The translations under genes were made by a program, and so were the position numbers. Below the pieces are notes generated by a model. That model was not told the origin of the DNA and searched no databases. It was given only the letters and a program-made list of their open reading frames with translations. This document shows positions 44,124 through 57,483 of a stretch of 64,000 nucleotides of DNA, one piece after another. The stretch spans positions 434,001-498,000 of the forward strand of contig JAODTK010005836.1 of NCBI GenBank assembly GCA_026419785.1, given 5' to 3'. This DNA is from Sclerodactyla briareus (Eukaryota; Echinodermata; Holothuroidea; Dendrochirotida; Sclerodactylidae). Every line of letters begins with the position of its first letter. Position 1 is the stretch's first letter.

Positions 44124-46094
44124 CTGGGGCCAGTTCACGACCCGGTATAATAACCATACTAAGTCGTTTAGCCATGGGCGCTGCGTTGACGAAACGAGTC
44201 ATCAAAGCACATATGGGGAGAGCTCAAAGCAAGCGCAGTCGACTTCCAGATCACTGGGAAAATTCTGAAAAGATCAAACACACACAGGCGATCAGCAGGT
44301 CTTCGCAATCTTTGCCTGGAGAAAGCTGGAAATAATCATGGCCAAGAACAAAATCAATAAGCGCACTGAACTGATCCCAACGTGCCGTCACGGTACGCGC
44401 CCACCCAATCGATCGAAAAAGAAGTAGGCACCATAGAATGTATATATAAGTTTCTGCAGCTGTATATTGTACCATTCCACATGAATGATCCCCAAAACAC
44501 AGAGGTCCCTCACTGAATGGTCGTATGCTCCATTATTCCCGTCTACCATTAAGAAAGGTAATATACAACCCACTGTAAATCAATATGTCTCTCCGTAGAA
44601 TACATTGCGCTGTTTTCCATAGTCTCCTGTTGTGGTTACTTGATGTTCGTCTTGGTTGGTAAGTAGCCAGTCAGTAGCCTACCATACACCTATTATATTA
44701 CTGGAGAGGCAATGGCAACCTATGCTTGTAACTATTCTGAAAGAGGTGTGGAAACATTTCCCGTGCGAGCTACACTGAAGAACAAACAATTACATTCATA
44801 TGTGTAGCTTCGTATCGGCAATATACAGTTTGCGTTATTCTAACTTTCACGTGCACTGTCGACAAATTGGTAAGGTGTAGCAATTGGATGTAAAAAAATA
44901 TGTGTGACTATAATATAAAGGCGAGCAGTGCAATCGCCTCCCAGCACGGATTTGGGGGACATTTTGTCTCTAGCCTCTAGGCTATAGGTAGGGCAACTGA
45001 TGGCGAAAGTCGGTTGTACATGCCTCATTCGTACACAAAGTTAATCTTCATATTCTACATAGGCAGCATCAGTCCAGTAAAGCGGCTTTATTGTTGGATT
45101 GCCGGGTAGGTACTAGGTCAGTTCCAACTGGAGTCAAACTTGCACTGGGGGAATTAAGTCTACAGTGAAATTACACATTTTATTACTCGAAACATTTTTG
45201 CTGAAATGAGGCAATCGTGAAAGCTTGGTGGTCAAAGAGCAAAATGAATTGGCCTTAGCAGACGTCAGACAACCATATATGCAACGAGGTACGTACATAG
45301 GAACGCAAATAAGTGGACATGTGACTCGCTATCTGACTGTATGGATTGATGAATGGATTGGAGGGTAGTAAATATGGGGGCGGGGGGGGGGGGTGGTAGC
45401 TATTTGATAATTAGTCCAATTACAGCTTGTAAATACGAAAAAAAATCTAATGAGAGCTCGGGGAAAATGATACCGATACATGGCATGCTGGTTTAACATT
45501 ATAGGTAAAAAATACGTAACTAAGCGTTTTAAGACAGGGTAAGGATCATCGTGTGTCAACAGAAGTAAAATATTGTCAACAGATTGGACTGGAGGGGTCA
45601 AGACCCTACTGTTATTGTTTTGTTTTTTGTCTTTTTTAGTGATAATTATTGTGAGATGTCGGACAGTCATGATTATATTACCCTTATTGATGTTTTTGCC
45701 CAATGAGTAGAATTAGAAATACTGTTGCATTTCGAAAAGGTCATAGGTCACATGAACTGTTTTAGACGAGATTAAATGTTATCTAGAGTTAGGAGCCAAT
45801 GCTTCTTTCAATAAGTCGAAATATATATGTGGGATTTTTATTTTTTCGTCCTTTTGTTCGAAACCTAATTTGAAATCTGCGTCAATCGAAGCATCACTCA
45901 GCCATTTAGCATTCCATCCAGTTACTGGCAAAAATATTACGAAATCAGCTGCATGGTTTTGTGATAATTTCGACGACTATGCGAGGTGGAATAAATGCAA
46001 GCTTGGGGTGCCCTATTCTCAGCATCAGTGGAAGCTTGACCCTTTGCATTGCCATGTTATACCAAATTGCGACTACATTATGTTTTCTTTTATC
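44124..46094. other. no gene recognised
   Basis: Open frames up to 124 codons (45329-45703, minus) have no known motif. Short G-run at about 45377-45392. Confidence 0.35.
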
Positions 46095-46740
46095 CTTGAC
46101 GGAGTCGGAGGAATCTATGCAGTCATTGCAGTGGGTGTGTGTGTGTAGGGTGTGGGGGGGGGGGGGGGGGGGGGGGTTGTGTGAATGTGTGTGACGCCTG
46201 CTTGTGAACACAATAACTCGACCCCACCTGGGTGGATGAAGCTCATACTTGTATGGTGTTCCCATGCTGGAGACAGGAACCTATTGTTTGTGGGCGTCAG
46301 GGCAGAGCGTCATCTGAGGTCACAAAAGGTTAAAGTCTGGAAAACCTTGTGAACCCGTAATTGCTAGAATGGTTGGTCTGATCGGGTTCAAATTTGGTGT
46401 GTAGCTTTCGTATGGGGAGTACAAGAACCCCTTTGTTGTTGGTATAGGTCGGAAATTAGTGAATTTGGACAAAAATGGAAAAAAATGGTGAATATTCGAT
46501 ATTGCCCAATTTGGCTGCAAATGATAACTCAACTGCACTTGGATGGATGAGGCCCATACTGTGTATGTGGTTTACACAATCAACCCTTGTTTTGGTGTCA
46601 GGTCAGAGGTCATTGAGATCACCATGGATCAAAGTTGAAAATCTTGAATTCAGTGTGTAGCTCTTATCAAGAGTATAGGAACCTATTGGTTGGTTGGGTT
46701 TTAAAGGAGCATTGTCAGAGTTATGTTGCCCATAATGAGC
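46095..46740 (+). repeat. dispersed repeat R (+), with GT and G tracts
   Basis: Landmarks in family order: ttatccttgacggagt, gcagtcattgcagtg, a GT run then a G run (46131-46176), cacaataactcgaccccacctgg, cattgtttgtgg..gtcagg, then a second block. Contains a DR1-spaced pair AGGTCAgAGGTCA at 46600-46612. Related copies: 6760-7020, 8800-9400, 14110-14600, 16820-17200, 19060-19700 (same strand); 12660-13010, 24060-24560, 48560-49400 (inverted). Confidence 0.7.
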
Positions 46741-48559
46741 GGGGTGGTGCAACCTCCCATTTTTAGCCTTGTGTCTAGTATAGGTTGTCAGACAAAAGTA
46801 CAAGAATAACTAAGCCTTTTGGATTTCTGGCTGAACACGCCCGTCCCGCATAGGGGTTTTTTATTCCGCGTGTCACTCTCGAAGTTGCCGAATGAGTCAG
46901 TACGAAAATAGCAATATTTTTGTTAAACCCGCTCTTTTCCTGATTTCCATGGCATTCAGTAAACTCTAAAAGGTAAATTACTATAACTTGTTCCTCCAAA
47001 GAGCCCGATTTGAATGTATATTGTTGAACAACGAGGGAGTAAAAATGTTAAGTTTCTCAAAGATCGCAGTCAACCGTTAAAATACGTGGTTTGGATTGAG
47101 CCAAGAGTACAAAACTTGTCACAAATGCCAGCGCGGGAGAATGACGCATGCGCAGGACTATCTTCGAACTGGCTCATAGGTCCGCAATGCTCTATCCAAA
47201 TATGTTTCAAATTCTCCACTGGAGCTTTCCTATGGTTCTGGACGAGAGATCAGCAATCACTTCCAGCACCCAAAGACTCGAGAGGCTTTTTCTGAGTTTC
47301 TGTGGCGTTATGTTTTATACCCTATGTTCACATGCGAAAAGCCATGTGAACACACAACGTGAACACAACACGTGATCACGATCCCTTGGTTACAGGCTAA
47401 AGTGACGTTATCGATTTGGTACAATACTAATGGATACAACGCAGTGGCGTGTTTCCGCGACACTAGCCGTTAGAATTAGTGCAGAGTTGCGTACACATAT
47501 AGGCGAAAGGGTTGCTATTTCGTATACTGATTAGATTCAGCAGTTTCTCTTTATGGTTCACAGTAACCTTTCTCATTATACTCGCAGAAGTTGACCAGAC
47601 GTATTCCACGATATTCGATAACTTTCGTTAATTTTATTAATTATAAGCTGTATGATATGTTTTGATTGAATTTTCTTGACTGTGCTGTCAGCTTCGCCTA
47701 GGCCTATCAAAGTGGGTGCAACGTAGCCTTATCTTCATCTTCGTCATATTACTCTAAGGCCCCGTAAGAGGGGGGGGGCATTTGGTGAGGTAAGTGTGCA
47801 GGGAAGACCATACTAGACATAAACAAAAACAGATCTACTCCCGTCATGAATAATTTTCAATAACCAGACTAGCAATGTTTAGCAGGGTTCAATTTATGCA
47901 GATCTTCGAAAATAGGAGCCCCAACGGCATCGACACGGACAGACCATGAACTAAGAAATGATTGTTGGACCTAGTGTTTCTTTTTGTTAGGAATGTTTAA
48001 GGGGACCACACTTGGGATGCGATATGCAGGATGGAGACAAAACATAAATGTCATGAGCAGTTCCTTTAAATGTGGGGGGCAATGGTGAAAAGTCCCTACA
48101 AAAAAAGATACATGACATGAGTGAGACGTGGCAAGGGCTGTTCATTGACATTTTAGGGAGCCATAAAATACAGAATACCCCGCGGTCCTTTGGCTTCCGC
48201 TCGCCCTGGTGATGTGAGTGGTGTGTATCATGATCACGCACCGTAGTTACATATGAACAGAATACGCGGTGACCACAGGCGACCTCGATTTAGGTGGATT
48301 GTGGTCTGATGACGCGCGCGTTATCACTTGTGAACGCAGAATACGACTAGTCAAACAGCCTACCCAGCCGTGATTTGACGTACTTTAACTTGATTCATGG
48401 CGGGGGTGCCGTCCCTGGTAGCTGTCGAGCGAATAATTCTGTAGGTTTAAAAGGTTCAAATACAAATAGGAACAAGAGCACTAATAGTTCAGTAGCTCAA
48501 ACCTTATATCGATCGCTGTGACATGCACTCTGAATTGTTGCGTACAAATCCCACCTGGG
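46741..48559. other. no gene recognised
   Basis: Frames up to 93 codons (47014-47295) match nothing known. Short G-run at 47770. Confidence 0.35.
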
Positions 48560-49265
48560 AAATTGTTTTACCCAGTCTGGGTAATAGCTACACGCCAAAT
48601 TTCAACTCGCTCTAACCATTCTGTACTTATCGTGTCCACAAGGATCTTCTGACTTCGACTCTTCCTGTTGCCTCTGACATTGAACCCAAAACAATATCAT
48701 TCATGTACTTCCCCTCAAGGGGAATAATACGAAACTGGGGAGCTTCATCCATCAGGTGGGATCATGTTTACCGTTTTGTCAAACTAAACTTGGCCATAAT
48801 ATCAAGATTGTTCTCAATTGTCCCTTTTCTTATTTTTTATACAAAAATGTCCCTCTCGCTCTTCACACAAGCAGTGGGGTGCTTGTACTCCCCCATAAGG
48901 AAGCTAACAACCAAATTCCAGTTTGATAGGACCGAGCATTCCGGACGTGACGTGTTTGCAAGATTTCCAGACCACGACCTCTGGTGACCCAGAAGAACTT
49001 TGACCTGACCCCAAAACAATAGGGATCATGTACTCATCGTGGATCGTAGGGCAATTCTGTGAACGTCCAGTCATCAATCCATCCAGGTTAGGTCGAGGCT
49101 CTAAACAGAATAAGTCCCCCTGCTCTCTTCAAAAGAAAGCTACCCAGAAGTCCCAATACAACGTGATCGAACCACCTATCGGACTTATTTTGTTTACAAG
49201 GTTTTCGGACTTTGATGAGGTGGGATCGAGGTATCGCGTTTACAGCCAGTCGGCGTTCACCCACA

Positions 49266-49320
<55 letters not shown>

Positions 49321-49400
49321 AGTGTCATGACTGCAGAGATTCCTCTGACTTCCATTCACTGAACATTGTAACTAAACTGCACAAAAAAATGTGACATGCA
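48560..49400 (-). repeat. dispersed repeat R (-), with (CA)n tract
   Basis: Inverted copy: aacccaaaacaatatcattcatgtac, cttctgacttcgact, ctggtgacccagaagaactttgacctgacccc, then a (CA)n tract (49263-49318) followed by cagtgtcatgactgcagagattcctctgac. The (CA)n tract sits at the same internal position as the GT tracts at 8850 and 46131. Confidence 0.7.
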
Positions 49401-51454
49401 CATCCACAAAAAAAAAATCCAGTATTCGGCAAATAACAGTTAGGAGATATCCACCGAACAGACATACGCACGGACAGATAGACACGCACACAAGTTCAGA
49501 CAAGTTCTAGCGAGAGACAGAGAAACCTATGTTGGGCTTTTTTTCTGTTCAAAACTGTTATACAAACATTGAAAATTTGCAAACAATGTCTTTGTCAAGA
49601 AAACAGAATCTACCTTAATCAAACCGAGAACCCGATTACCTTTCTAGCAGCTTCCGCACATTGCTTTGAAGTCTCATGTTCTCCATAGGGAGAGATTTCC
49701 TTCCCTTTCCACACGTCAATCAAGGACAGCCTCCATTTTCAATGAAACAACACACAAGTATCCCTACGGGTTGACACAGACCAGCAGTTCACCCAGTAAA
49801 CTTAACTTATCGACAAATACTAACTTCATGGTTGAGAAGTTTGTGTTCCCCCATGCCCAACAGGATGGAGTCCAGTGAATTTCGAAATCAATCGATTACG
49901 TGTTATCCAAACAGTTCATAAGCAGCATGGAGTCCGGTAAACTATTAAAATCAATCAACACATATCACCAGGGATGAATTTGCTACTTCCAACCGTCACA
50001 AACGAAAATCTTGTTCACAAGCTTGTCGCTAACACCACACGCACGCATGCAAACACACACGTCTATGTTCTCATAACACATACGCTATATGGGATCATGG
50101 GATGCTTGTCGTTAACATTTATTCAAGGAAGGAGGAAAGGCTCACAGTCATAGGGTGGACCCCTACCCCCCTATACACACTTGACAGGGTCCATCAGTGG
50201 AAAACAGCTGGACATATCGTTATTTGTGGGAAAAAGTGGCGGGCGGAAAGGAAGAGAAAGAAGTAGAGAAACGGATTGGGGAAAACAGATACATCAACAA
50301 ATGATAGACGATGAAGTGACACAGGAACCTACACCTACACCACAGTAAGCTCAAATTGAATCATTCTTCACCCACACCCCCACTCCTCCTCTCGCTATGG
50401 GCACCATTTTTCCTGAGTGATGACTACGCGACTGCATAGAGGTCATCAATTAATTTGTGGTAAGATATGATGCTTCAGATTTCCATTGGATTTTCTTTAC
50501 CTGTATCTGAAACTTCGAGAACGATACAATATGATTTCATGGATAGCATAGAAAAAAAACATCCTTCATCTTCTCACCCCGCAAAGGCGACAAAAGCCGT
50601 TGTTTGTGATATGGGGAACCGAGGAAAAAACCAAGATCGTCCATCGACAATGGAGCAAGAATACTAGCTGTGGTGAGGAACGCGGACAATTGCGAACAGA
50701 CGAGAGCTAACTGGAGGGGTGATCCAAATTGATCTGGACATCGCAGTACCCTCAGTCGACGAACTCTTGATAGACTGGTGTGTGCGCGTGGAAATCATTC
50801 TCTTCGAATCATATGCGAGGCGCTTGGGCCTTGTCGGACGGCACAGTTGGCTATGCCTAACAAGACGATCATAGCATATGACCTAGGCTTAACGAAGAAA
50901 GAGAGATCTAAAGTAGGTTCTCAAGTTCATATTATATGAGTTTTTGCGAGATCAGACTCGGTATTCATTGTTTCTCACATTTTCCGTTGGCGGAGGGGAG
51001 GGAGGGGTGGGGGTTACAGAGTGATTTAAGGTGGATTCTATTACTTCCTGGGACTGTTCTTACGCCCGATACAATGAATATTTTCACGGTTGGTATAGCG
51101 GTTTGCTTGCGAGAAGGACCATGTGTTCAGGTTACAACTGGCGGCCCAATTGGGAAGGGGCTTCACGTGAAAGTGAGTGTCTGCCATATTTCACTTGTGA
51201 ACAACCAAGTCTCATATATGTATTTAAACTCAGCACGATGAATTCGTTCCAATCGTAAAACTGATGCTTATAGTGAAAAATAACCCCAATATGGTTAGGA
51301 AAAAAATGGAAAGTTATACGGTCTTTGCGGCGTTTCAAGGTATTTGTATGATATCCAGTCGGAAGCATCTCATATCCGGTTTGAATGGGTTTTTTTTCAT
51401 GTTCGAACGCGAATTCTTTGTAATATCTGGACATTATCCCCATAGCAGGATATC
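49401..51454. other. no gene recognised
   Basis: No exon, RNA or known repeat recognised. Frames up to 117 codons near 51132-51485 overlap the start of the duplicated segment and look spurious. Confidence 0.35.
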
Positions 51455-52438
51455 CATTCTGCAATGCCATGCAAAACATGAACATTACTCTAATCAGGTT
51501 ACTGAATATCTCACTTCACCCCATGCCTCCAGATGTTTGTCGACAACTTCCCCACGTTCGACAAGTAGCAAAATGAAACAAAATCATGGATTCATCCTCT
51601 CTTAACGAACCGGTTCTAAATATGCGAATTGATTAAGTGCATGCGACTATAGATGCAAAATAAATATTTTAGTAGGGATGCTAAGAAAAAGAAAATTACT
51701 GTATCCTGTCAAAACAAGCAGGTGTAACCAAAAGTGGATCACATAATATGCACCCACTACACCATACATTTAATGATGTCTGAGAAGGTATGAGAAATCA
51801 ACCTTCTGAAGACGATGCATCTAGCAAGTGGTGGAAACCACTTGAAAACAACATCTATATTCCTCAAACGACATACAATAACACATGGTCCAAGCTTACC
51901 AAATCAGAAAAAATGGTAGTGGCGTTATGGTTATGATAAAGGGTGCTCCCTCGGCGCTAAACCCCCGACATGATAATGAAAATTAACAAAATAAGGGAAA
52001 TTTGTTTTACCCAACCTTAGTAAACATTTACTCAAAACAGGGGTAGGACTACCAGACGCGTACAACCAAATTGCCCATGTCAGTATTGGTACCCACATCT
52101 TTTAGAGTGTTATAATCGGTGTAGGCCTACCAGTGGACCAATCAGGAAGGACGCAGTTTCTGATGGAATTTTTAGACATAATATCTGTCTAATGTCGGTG
52201 ATTTTTTTCATCACTCCTATCATTCAGTTGATCCTTATGTAACGGCAAAGTGCGTTCTTTCCCGTTTGAGAAGTATCCACCTCACTTGCAAGAACTGATA
52301 AGCTATGCCTTCCGAAACCAACGATCATCAAGGTGAAGTATGTTCGTTAAGGATGCATTCTCTCCGAGCCCATGCTGCATGAGTATTAAGGGGACCCTAT
52401 ACCTGAAGTAATATGCGCTAGAATATAATATCCCGTAG

Positions 52439-52723
52439 ACTTATATAGCGCCTTTTCACTGTAGTCCCAAAGCGATTCAAGTTATTCCATGTTCATAAGA
52501 ATGTTACGCACTCCGATAACCCGGAGAGTATGTGGCAGCAGCTAATACAGCGACAGTTGTACTCAAGTTCCTCACAGGTCCCCTTTAGCACCGGGTAGGA
52601 GAGGGGCATGGAGATGAAGTGTCCGGCCCAAGGACACCCGGAAAAGTTATCGGTATATGTGGGGTTCGAACTCACAATCTCCCGATCAACAGAAGCTCTA
52701 ACAACTGAGCTAATCCGATCTCC
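52439..52723 (-). mobile_element. tRNA-derived SINE, family A (copy in Y1)
   Basis: Minus-strand reading: head GGAGATCGGATTAGCTCAGT (box A) and GTGAGTTCGAACCCCACATA (box B). A body follows, and the 3' end is gaaaaggcgctatataagt. The tail resembles the gcgctatgtaaataatg / ggagctatataag 3' ends of the LINE fragments in this window, as expected if the SINE is mobilised by that LINE. About 285 bp. An open frame through it is spurious. Confidence 0.72.
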
Positions 52724-53239
52724 AGAATACACAGATCATGTCATTTGGGCGGCATGACGTTTGAGTGTACAAACAGACCATACATTTGCCGCGCGTATAC
52801 AACATCCCTGTAATCAGAGGGCGACCTCTGGTGACTTGAATGGCCTCAACCTTTGTCAGCGCCAGATGTACGTCCGCATCACCAAGTTTAGGAAACCGAT
52901 AATCCTCGAAAATTCTCAGAAGTTTCGCTCAAACCGACAATTTGGAAAAAAAAAAAAAAAACGCGGAAAACCGAGGGTTTCACAAGGATGAAATGGGGAA
53001 CTCGATCACAGTAAAGAAGAAATATGAAACCATTGAACCCATTGGTCCGACCCCCCTCTTCATACGACATTCCGTTCAGACATTCGAAAAATGGAACTTG
53101 TATTGATAGATCTTCCGACCTCTTTCCCCCAGGAATGTATATTGCGCAATATTCCGAACATAAAACCACTGCACGAAAGCGACATCCACAGTGTAAACAG
53201 GTGAACAATGCCCTATGAGCTCCCACTATATTACACATG

Positions 53240-53467
53240 CGCTGTAAATCAAATTGTTGTAGAATTTACAGTAAATACTGCGCAACTCTGCTGCCAGTCA
53301 TTGACGGTAAATTTTTACACAATGAACCACTTTGAATTCACAGTGAAAATATTACTTTAGTTTCTACTGGGAAATTTACAGTAGCTTACGGTAAAATTTC
53401 CAGGAAATAATGGCAGCAGAGTTGCCAGTAGTTACTGCTAAATTGTACAGAAAATGTTTACAGTGTA
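53240..53467. mobile_element. palindromic MITE (TACAGTAA type), copy in Y1
   Basis: The left half has ttacagtaaatactgcgcaa then ctctgctgcca. The right half has the inverted tggcagcagagttgccagta and a tttacagtgtaagt end. About 228 bp, no open frame. Sister copy at 58015-58237. Confidence 0.7.
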
Positions 53468-54524
53468 AGTTAGGTCCGGTTCCCGGCCATTCAGGCGCCT
53501 CTAGAAAACTGATCGGCTTAGCAAGGACGCCTGAGGGGATCACACACTAACGGGAAGGGGGCGGGGGGGAGATAGAGAGTACCCACTAACGTGCGATGGT
53601 ACAATTCATATTCCATGATGGTTTCAGTTCGAGCTTAGTGAGGGGTTTGGGTCTGTTGTGAGCTTTCTAATCATTCACCTCTACTCATTTCACCTCCAGT
53701 CACTTGACGGGGCCATTTCATTCCTTTTTTTCGGAAACGGCAAAAAGTGGCCCAAGTCTGCTAAAATGTTTGGCTTTCAATTTAACTCAGCTGAGTGAAA
53801 AGTGAATCCCGATTCCATTCACAAAGCAGCAGATGTAATCAGGAAATTTGAACGAACTCATTTGTAAGGCTAATAGTACTGTGACGCTACAACAATCATT
53901 TAGTTGTGTTGTCGCTTGAAATCTAATGCTAATTTCCTAATTCAAAGCAACGTTCACTATAAGTCGATATGATGGGCTTTTTTGTCTCCGGGGCAGAAAA
54001 GAAACACGAACGTTTGAGCAATAACGAGTTTTCCCACAACAAAACCATTCAGAATACATGTGAACAATTATTGATGGTTGTCAGCAAAATACATCATAAA
54101 TATGCGCAATTTTTCGTGGTAAGTGCAATACGCATGGGATCCCAACTTAAAATTGAAGTACAATAAATTTGCAATAGAATGTCGATAGAAAGAATGGGGC
54201 CAGAGCGATGAATTCAGTTGCAATCCGCCGTATTATAAGACTCTTTCATAATCTCTTAGCAAATGGGAAGGTGTTAGTCATGTGATGAGTGACGCCCATT
54301 TTCGAATCATCCGAATTTCTCTATAAACGATATGTATGCCAAGTTTTGAATTTCAATCAGACAATGTGGGAAGAGTAAATTGCAATGGCGCCAGGAGGTT
54401 CGGTTGCGGTGGGAGTCGAGTTCAGTCGACGGTGGCGTCTCACACCAAAAAACATCAATATGGGCGGCACACTGAAGCTGTTTGACGGCTTAGAAGGTAC
54501 CTCCTGGTGACTAGTGCCATTCGT

Positions 54525-54668
54525 ATTGTTATTGATAGTATGTATTGTATGTATTGTATTGTATGGTATGTTTGTATCGTATTGTATTGATCGTATCAGT
54601 ATCGTCTAGTATCGTATTGTATGTATCGGATTGTATCGTATTGCATTGTATACAGTGTGTGGTATTGA
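54525..54668 (+). repeat. (TGTAT/CGTAT)n minisatellite-like tract in Y1
   Basis: Degenerate pentanucleotide repeats tgtat, cgtat and tattg. The longer counterpart is at 59310-59485. Confidence 0.85.
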
Positions 54669-54677
54669 TACGTGAAA

Positions 54678-55332
54678 AAAGCTGTGGGTCACCCTCTCCT
54701 TAAGAAACCATTCTCCCCTGAGATGAGCAACTGGCGACCTGTAAGTAATCTCCAGTTCATTTCAAAATAGACGCTAACCCTTCCTAGATCACTGCATGTT
54801 ACACGTTCCCCTGCCAATCTATCAATGCCTATGGCCCAAACCGCCACCGAACGGACTGCTCAGATCATCATGAATCATGCTGGCAATTGACAGACAGAGA
54901 GTGGTGCTCATGGTCATTTTAGATTGAGCTCCGCCTTTGATACGGGGACCACTTATCTTGCCCCAGGATTCTTTAATTTGATTTGGTACATAAGGCATCG
55001 CTTGAACGTGGTTTACCAGCTATTTTACCGATAGATCCCAATATGTTTCTTTAAATGGGTGTCAGTTCTGAGAACTCCATGTTAAATACGGAGTGCCTCA
55101 AGGTTCCTGATAGGGCCCTATATGTTTCACTCATAAACTGACTCTCTGTTCGAAGTAAGAAGTAAGAAGCAATTACTTTGATAATGTCTTGGAACGCCTT
55201 GCCGAAGTGGTCAGGAGACACTAGCTCTGGCCAAGTCCAGTCTCAAACCTCACTTTCATTTCGATCGCTATGGTAACTGGGTTCAGCCGCCATTGAATAC
55301 TTCGTAGATTTTGGCTATATAAGGTACAGTGA

Positions 55333-55364
<32 letters not shown>

Positions 55365-55365
55365 C

Positions 55366-55401
<36 letters not shown>

Positions 55402-55440
55402 ATTATGATTATGTATTATTATTTTAATTGAATGGTATCC
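54678..55440 (+). mobile_element. CR1/L2-like LINE relic with (ATT)n tail (Y1)
   Basis: Seen: PLLKKPFSPEMSNWRPVSNL (RT N-terminal block), SSAFDT (remnant of the catalytic LSAAFDT block), then a GVPQGS-like stretch at about 55090 and the C-terminal WN-P-type region, all in shifted frames and with large internal deletions. It ends with ctatataaggtacagtgaatta and a (TTA)n tail at about 55332-55430. Dead copy. Confidence 0.75.
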
Positions 55441-55655
55441 TTCGTTAGATCCAGGATTAGGATCACAGATTGGGTGAGTTTATAACCAATCACATCCTTC
55501 TCGGATCGGGCGGTAGGTGACAGGCATGACAGTCATACATGAAGTGGTCAGACTAAAGGCATCTGCTTACGCACCGCTAAGATCTCTTGCAGAACAAATT
55601 GTCCTTTTAAGTGAAATACGAATAATCGTTCGTATCGGGTGCTATTAGAAGTTTC

Positions 55656-55812
55656 TCAGAGTACCGCGGTTTGATTAATCGTTTGAATCGTCTAACAGTG
55701 ACGCACGTCCAGGAGACGGAGAGTTCCAGGCAGTTGCAGCAGCCGCTCAGTTCAAAAGTTCTCGAGCCGGCTCTGAAACTGACACGCTGTTTGCCCAAGA
55801 GATTTCAGGAAA
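55656..55812. other. unique spacer between Y1 and inverted X
   Basis: About 155 bp absent after copy Y2. A minus-strand frame (55607-55798) crosses it without a known motif. Confidence 0.4.
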
Positions 55813-56207
55813 CTAGAGCACCAATGGTGCTGTAGCTCAAACCGCACAAGTATACACACCGAATGTTACAATTAGTGACGAAAGGCTCAACATTTATCAG
55901 GCCAAAAAAGCAATTTCAAAAAATGGCCTAATATGCTCTGTAATGACTTGGGACTTGAGTTGTCATAGGGCCAAAGATGTCTTGCAGTACAATGAACATT
56001 GTTACTCAGTTAGTTAGGCCATCATCCATAACAAGAATGAAACGATTTGAGAGGGAAAAGGCATGCACACAAACGGACTATATTTGCCCTGTAAATGACC
56101 TTCCATATGGTCAAAGATGTCCCAGTTCAGTGTGGAAAATTTGTTGTTGAATTCAATTTGCAAAAATAATCGTGAATGACCACTAGAGAATACCCTGCTG
56201 GGTTTTC
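55813..56207 (-). mobile_element. element X, inverted copy, CTAG-end part
   Basis: Begins with CTAG (55813-55816) and AGCACCAATGGTGCT (55817-55831), then tagctcaaacc. It is collinear in reverse with 22540-22931. After 56207 the match is cut by Y2 and resumes at 60509. Confidence 0.75.
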
Positions 56208-57180
56208 CAATCTGCAATGCCATGCAAAACATGAACCAGTTACTCTAATCAGGTTACTGAATATCTCACTTCACCCAGGCCTCCAGATGTTGTCGACAAA
56301 ACTTCCCCACGTTCTACAAGTAGCACAATGGAACAAATCATGGAATTTCTCCCTCTTACGACACTAAATATGCGAATTTATTAAGTGCATGCGGATATAG
56401 ATGCAAATATCATATTTAGTCCAGGATGTAAGAAAATTACTGTTCCTGTCAACAATGCAGGTGTAACCAAAAGTGGATCACTAATATGCCAAACCCACTA
56501 CCCATACATTTAATGATGTATGAGAAGGTGTATAGAACTACACCTCTGAAGACGTGCAGCTAGCAAAGTGGTGGAAACCACTTGAAAACAACATCTATAT
56601 TCCTCAAAACGCTCATACAATCACCATGTCCAAACTTCCACTCAGAAACTTGGTATGTCGTTACTGGTTATGATAAAGGGTGCTCCCTCGGCGCTAAACC
56701 CCCGACATAATATCATGAAAATTAAAAAATAAGGGAAATTTGTTTTACAACCCCCACCTGGGTAAAAATTTACGCAAACTGGGTAAGACATTACCAAGAC
56801 TGCGTAAAACAAATTGCCCAGGTAGTAATCGTACCCAGCATCTTTGTGGAGTGGGGTATATAGTCGGTGGTAGGCCTACCAGTGATCCAATCAGAGACGC
56901 AGTTTTCTGATGGAATTTTTAGACATAATATCTGTCTAATGTCGGTGATTTTTTTCTCTCACTCTCTCATTCATGTTGATCCTTAATGTAAAGTCCAAGT
57001 GCGTCTTTTCCCGTTTGAGAAGTCCACCTCACTTCAAGAACCTGATAAGCTGCCTTCAAACCCACGATCATCAATGGAGATTGTTCTTTAAGTAGTGCAT
57101 GCTCTCCAGAGCCCCAATGCTGCTGAGTATAAAGGACCATATAACAGAAGTCATAATGCTCTAGAATCTAATATCCGAGT

Positions 57181-57483
57181 ACTTATATAGCGCCTTTTCA
57201 ACTGTAAGTGCCCAGAAGCGCTTCACAGATATTAACCGTTCATAGATAGTGGTACGCACTCCGACAAACCCGGAGAGTATGTGGCACCAGCTAAGCTCAC
57301 ACAGCGCCCAGTTTGTACTCAAGTTCCTCCAGGTCCCCATCTAGGCCCTGGGTAGAGAGGGTCATGGAGATGAAGTGTTCCCCCTTGCCCAAGGACACCA
57401 CGGAAAAGCTTAGCGGTATGTGGGGTTCGACTCACAATCTCCCTCAACAAAGCTCTAACGACACTGAGCTAATCCCGATCTCC
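57181..57483 (-). mobile_element. tRNA-derived SINE, family A (copy in Y2)
   Basis: Counterpart of 52439-52723, with the same head (GGAGATCGGGATTAGCTCAG on the minus strand) and gaaaaggcgctatataagt tail. Box B is shortened to gagtcgaacccc by one base. Confidence 0.7.

Larger units (their letters stand above)
51455..55655 (+). repeat. 4.2 kb segmental duplication, copy Y1
   Basis: Collinear with 56208-60508 over the whole length, from ctgcaatgccatgcaaaacatgaa to cgtat...tattagaag. The offset drifts from about 4.75 to 4.85 kb because of many single-base indels. Contents in order: a MITE with inverted gtaaaacaaattgccc ends (about 51985-52130), SINE-A, a palindromic MITE, a pentanucleotide tract and a LINE relic. 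No host exon recognised. Confidence 0.88.

Noticed and set aside
45870-46148. 92-codon + frame as an exon
   Set aside because: It runs into the R repeat and its GT/G tract. No homologous copy keeps the frame.
52493-52732. 79-codon minus frame as a protein
   Set aside because: It is a translation of a tRNA-derived SINE head and body. Box A and box B explain it.
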